Of a stretch of 34,825 nt of DNA, positions 33,013 to 34,825 are shown in pieces (the first letter of the stretch is position 1; each line of letters starts with the position of its first letter). The notes under the pieces are model-generated. The model saw only the letters and a program-made list of their open reading frames with translations. It ran no database searches and had not been told where the DNA came from. Source of the stretch: Bacteroidales bacterium (lineage in GTDB: Bacteria; Bacteroidota; Bacteroidia; Bacteroidales; UBA932); assembly GCA_017477465.1 (NCBI GenBank), contig JAFUVU010000004.1, positions 1 through 34,825 on the forward strand, written 5' to 3'. The translations under genes were made by a program, and so were the position numbers.

Positions 33013-34491
33013 ATGGCTCAAAACCGTCCCTTCCTCAGGTCGGCCGCATGGATTGCGCTGGCCTGTTTGGTAGTGCCGATGTTCGCATCGTACTACTTCG
33101 ACGACATGTTCTCCAGCATATCGTATCTGTTCAGCGATCCCTCGCTCACCCTGCTTGGATGGGACGCGGCGGGCTACGGGCTCTACGCCAGCGGATACAG
33201 CATCCTCTGCGTATTCGGCGGACTGGTCGTCGGCGGCATTCTTCTTGACAAGTGGGGTGTACGCGTGAGCGGGTCAGTCTTCGTGGGGATGATGGCTTTG
33301 GGCGCAGGAATCGTGCTCTGGGCGCTGCTGAGCGGCGCTTCGTGGTCGCTGCAGGCGGCTTACGTCGGTGTCATGCTCTTCGGCCTTGGGTCGGAAATCG
33401 CCGGCACCGCGGTAACGCGCAGCATCGCCAAATGGTTCCGCGGCGGGCCGATGGCTCTCGCAATGGGCCTCCAGCTCGCCATCGCCCGTCTGGGCACGGC
33501 CGTCGCGCTGGTCCTCTCACCGATCCTTGTCCGCCAGCAGGCCGGTCACGTCTATACCCTTGCCGAAACCGCCAAACCCGCCATGGTCGGCATGGGCCTG
33601 ATGGCCTTAGGGCTCATCCTCTGGGCAGTCTTCGTCTGGCTGGACGCCAAAGCCGACAGCGCGGTCGTTGCTGGCGATGGTTCTGCCGTTCCGAGCGAAG
33701 TCGAGGAATCTCCATCGGCCTCTGACGATACCTTCCGCTTCCGAGACGTCCTGGGTGTACTGGGCAATAAGAACTTCTGGCTGCTGGGACTGCTCTGCGT
33801 GCTGTTTTACAGCTCCATCATCGCATTCAAGAAATTCGCCGGAGCCATACTCATTCCACGCTTTGACATCCCAGCATCGGCAGCCGGATGGATGGTGTCC
33901 ATGCTGCCGTTTTCCACTGTGGTCTTTGCGCCGCTGTTCGGCATGCTGGTCGATAAAATCGGCCACGGAACTCGCTGGATGGTCGTTGGCGCCGTCCTGG
34001 CCTTGGTCGCACATCTCCTCCTGGCCTTCGCCCCTCAGGGCGTGCCGTTCTGGGGATATCTGGCGATGGTCTTCCTTGGATTCGGCTATTCTCTGGTGCC
34101 CGCCGCACTGTGGCCATCGGTCCCCAAGATAGTTCCCGACAAAGTTCTCGGCACAACCTTCGCCCTCATCTACTGGGTTCAGAATCTGGGACTTCTGAGT
34201 TTCAAATGGATCGCAGGCGTCATCCTTGGCTCGCATAGCGCTAGTGCTGGTGCTGCCGCTGCCGGGACTTCCGGCGCTGCCGGTGCTGCTAGTGCCGGTG
34301 CTGCTGGCGCTGGTGTTGCGAGTGCTGGTGTTGCGAGTGCCGGTGCTAACGGTGTCAGCAGTATTTCCGGCCCGGTCGCCGTGGAACTCATGTTCGTGGC
34401 CCTCTGCGTGCTCGCCCTCGTAACCGCACTGGTCTTCGCCGGAGTCTCCCGCCGCCACCCCGACCTTCACCTCGACACCCCCAGCGCCTAA
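33013..34491 (+). CDS. MFS transporter (MFSD1-like), second of a tandem pair
   Basis: A 492-residue paralogue of the preceding protein. It shares GGILLDKWGVR, AKWFRGGPMALAMG and SLVPAALWPSVPKIVPDKVLGTTFAL. Two insertions stand out. The central cytoplasmic loop between helices 6 and 7 holds AVPSEVEESPSASDD, encoded by a sequence resembling a dispersed repeat. Between helices 11 and 12 a stretch of almost only Ala, Gly, Ser and Val (about residues 409-446) replaces the short loop of the paralogue. Both insertions are in frame, so the gene is likely intact. It is probably co-transcribed with its neighbour, and the two may transport different products or form a pair. The substrate is unknown. Confidence 0.83.
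   Translation: MAQNRPFLRSAAWIALACLVVPMFASYYFDDMFSSISYLFSDPSLTLLGWDAAGYGLYASGYSILCVFGGLVVGGILLDKWGVRVSGSVFVGMMALGAGIVLWALLSGASWSLQAAYVGVMLFGLGSEIAGTAVTRSIAKWFRGGPMALAMGLQLAIARLGTAVALVLSPILVRQQAGHVYTLAETAKPAMVGMGLMALGLILWAVFVWLDAKADSAVVAGDGSAVPSEVEESPSASDDTFRFRDVLGVLGNKNFWLLGLLCVLFYSSIIAFKKFAGAILIPRFDIPASAAGWMVSMLPFSTVVFAPLFGMLVDKIGHGTRWMVVGAVLALVAHLLLAFAPQGVPFWGYLAMVFLGFGYSLVPAALWPSVPKIVPDKVLGTTFALIYWVQNLGLLSFKWIAGVILGSHSASAGAAAAGTSGAAGAASAGAAGAGVASAGVASAGANGVSSISGPVAVELMFVALCVLALVTALVFAGVSRRHPDLHLDTPSA
33684..33712 (+). repeat. In-frame copy resembling a dispersed CATTCCGAGCGAAGTCGAGG-type repeat
   Basis: The stretch CGTTCCGAGCGAAGTCGAGG followed by AATCTC closely matches, from memory, a short repeat scattered between genes in many Bacteroidetes and other genomes. 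Here it lies within the coding sequence of the second MFS and is translated as AVPSEVEESP. The paralogue has a loop about 7 residues shorter at this place. Confidence 0.6.
34237..34353 (+). repeat. Coding low-complexity repeat (Ala/Gly/Ser/Val)
   Basis: The DNA is a run of degenerate GCT/GGT/AGT triplets, including a 15-bp tandem duplication GGTGTTGCGAGTGCY. It encodes alternating A-G-A-S residues between the last two helices of the second MFS protein. Length change by multiples of 3 would not shift the frame. Confidence 0.8.
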
Positions 34492-34568
34492 CCCATCCTT
34501 CTCCCCCCGCCACCCCTGGCTCTACTCCGTAACCAGTTCGGTTCCACCCACTCACCGCACTTGTCCCC
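34492..34568. other. Non-coding gap between MFS gene and repeat array
   Basis: A short C-rich stretch with no gene, promoter or hairpin terminator that I can see. Its last part (ACCGCACTTG) may be a decayed copy of the repeat unit that follows. Confidence 0.4.
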
Positions 34569-34825
34569 CCGCGAAGTGCGGATTTCGCGGTTTTCGCACC
34601 TGGGAGGGGCTTTCAACCACCTGCGAAGTGCGGTTTTGACGGTTTTCGCACCTGAGAGCCACTTTCAACCACCTGCGAGGTGCAGATTTAGCGGTTTTCG
34701 CACCTGAGAGCCACTTTCAACCACCTGCGAGGTGCGGTTTTGACGGTTTTCGCACCTGAGAGCCACTTTCAACCACCTGCGAAGTGCGGATTTAGCGGTT
34801 TTCGCACCTGAGAGCCACTTTCAAC
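34569..34825 (+). repeat. 52-bp tandem repeat array at the right edge (5 copies, continues outside)
   Basis: Copies start at 34569, 34621, 34673, 34725 and 34777, an exact 52-bp period; the last is cut by the window end. The unit begins CTGCGARGTGCGG (CCGCGAAG in the first copy), then GGTTTTCGCACCTGAGAGCC and ACTTTCAACCAC. Copies alternate between GGTTTTGACGG and a GATTTMGCGG version (M = A or C), giving a 104-bp higher-order period. Each unit contains the inverted pair GTGCG/CGCAC around a loop of about 14 bases, so it can fold into a hairpin. There are no unique spacers. No gene is present in this stretch. Confidence 0.92.

Noticed and set aside
34569-34825. Possible CRISPR array
   Set aside because: The complete 52-bp unit is conserved from copy to copy with no unique spacers, and no cas gene is near. 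The same applies to the array at 2436-2626.

Overview
The window looks like the chromosome of an uncultured or little-studied gut- or rumen-type Bacteroidales (Bacteroidota). The reasons are a SusC/SusD pair, many Bacteroidetes-style lipoproteins, two GH92 enzymes and one GH97 enzyme, and promoters of the Bacteroides type (-7 TAnnTTTG, -33 TTTG) with no obvious Shine-Dalgarno sequences. Family assignments come from reading the protein sequences; no database search was possible.

Left edge (1-2.4 kb), housekeeping: four tRNA genes on the minus strand in the order Thr(TGT)-Tyr(GTA)-Gly(TCC)-Thr(GGT), driven by a near-perfect promoter at 409-440. In many bacteria this cluster precedes tuf, which would lie just outside the window. 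Next comes dxs (isoprenoid synthesis), also on the minus strand.

2.4-3.7 kb, mobile-element island: a REP-associated tyrosine transposase (RAYT, HUH/Y1 family) on the plus strand. It sits between two blocks of one 52-bp repeat, four copies upstream and two downstream.

3.7-26.6 kb, a large minus-strand polysaccharide utilisation locus (PUL): fifteen genes packed with gaps of 0-21 bp or 1-4 bp overlaps, apparently one operon. In transcription order they are CotH-type kinase lipoprotein, SusC, SusD, FAS1 lipoprotein, large Ig-like lipoprotein (SusE/F position), FAD oxidoreductase with a golvesin/xanthan-lyase-type C-terminal domain, parallel beta-helix glycosidase-like protein, unknown 196-aa secreted protein, GH97, alpha/beta-hydrolase esterase, second FAD oxidoreductase, GH92 alpha-mannosidase, 61-aa small protein, fimbrillin-like/BspA-LRR fusion lipoprotein, and SGNH esterase. 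The content suggests capture of a branched, alpha-mannose-containing, esterified and perhaps oxidised glycan. The substrate is not determined.

26.6-29.1 kb, regulator: a transmembrane protein with a periplasmic LamG-like domain and a kelch-like propeller, one membrane helix, and a cytoplasmic SARP-type winged helix followed by a BTAD/TPR-like region. It is the only regulator in the locus and replaces the usual hybrid two-component system, SusR or ECF-sigma/anti-sigma pair. I consider it the most novel feature here.

29.1-34.5 kb, plus strand, divergent from the regulator: a second GH92 and two tandem paralogous MFS transporters (MFSD1-like), likely the import arm. The divergent promoters interlock. 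The second MFS carries an in-frame copy of a dispersed-repeat-like sequence and an Ala/Gly/Ser low-complexity insert.

34.57 kb to the end: a second 52-bp-period tandem array that runs off the window. It shares the TTTTGACGG core and motif order with the array at the transposase, so related direct repeats bracket the whole PUL.
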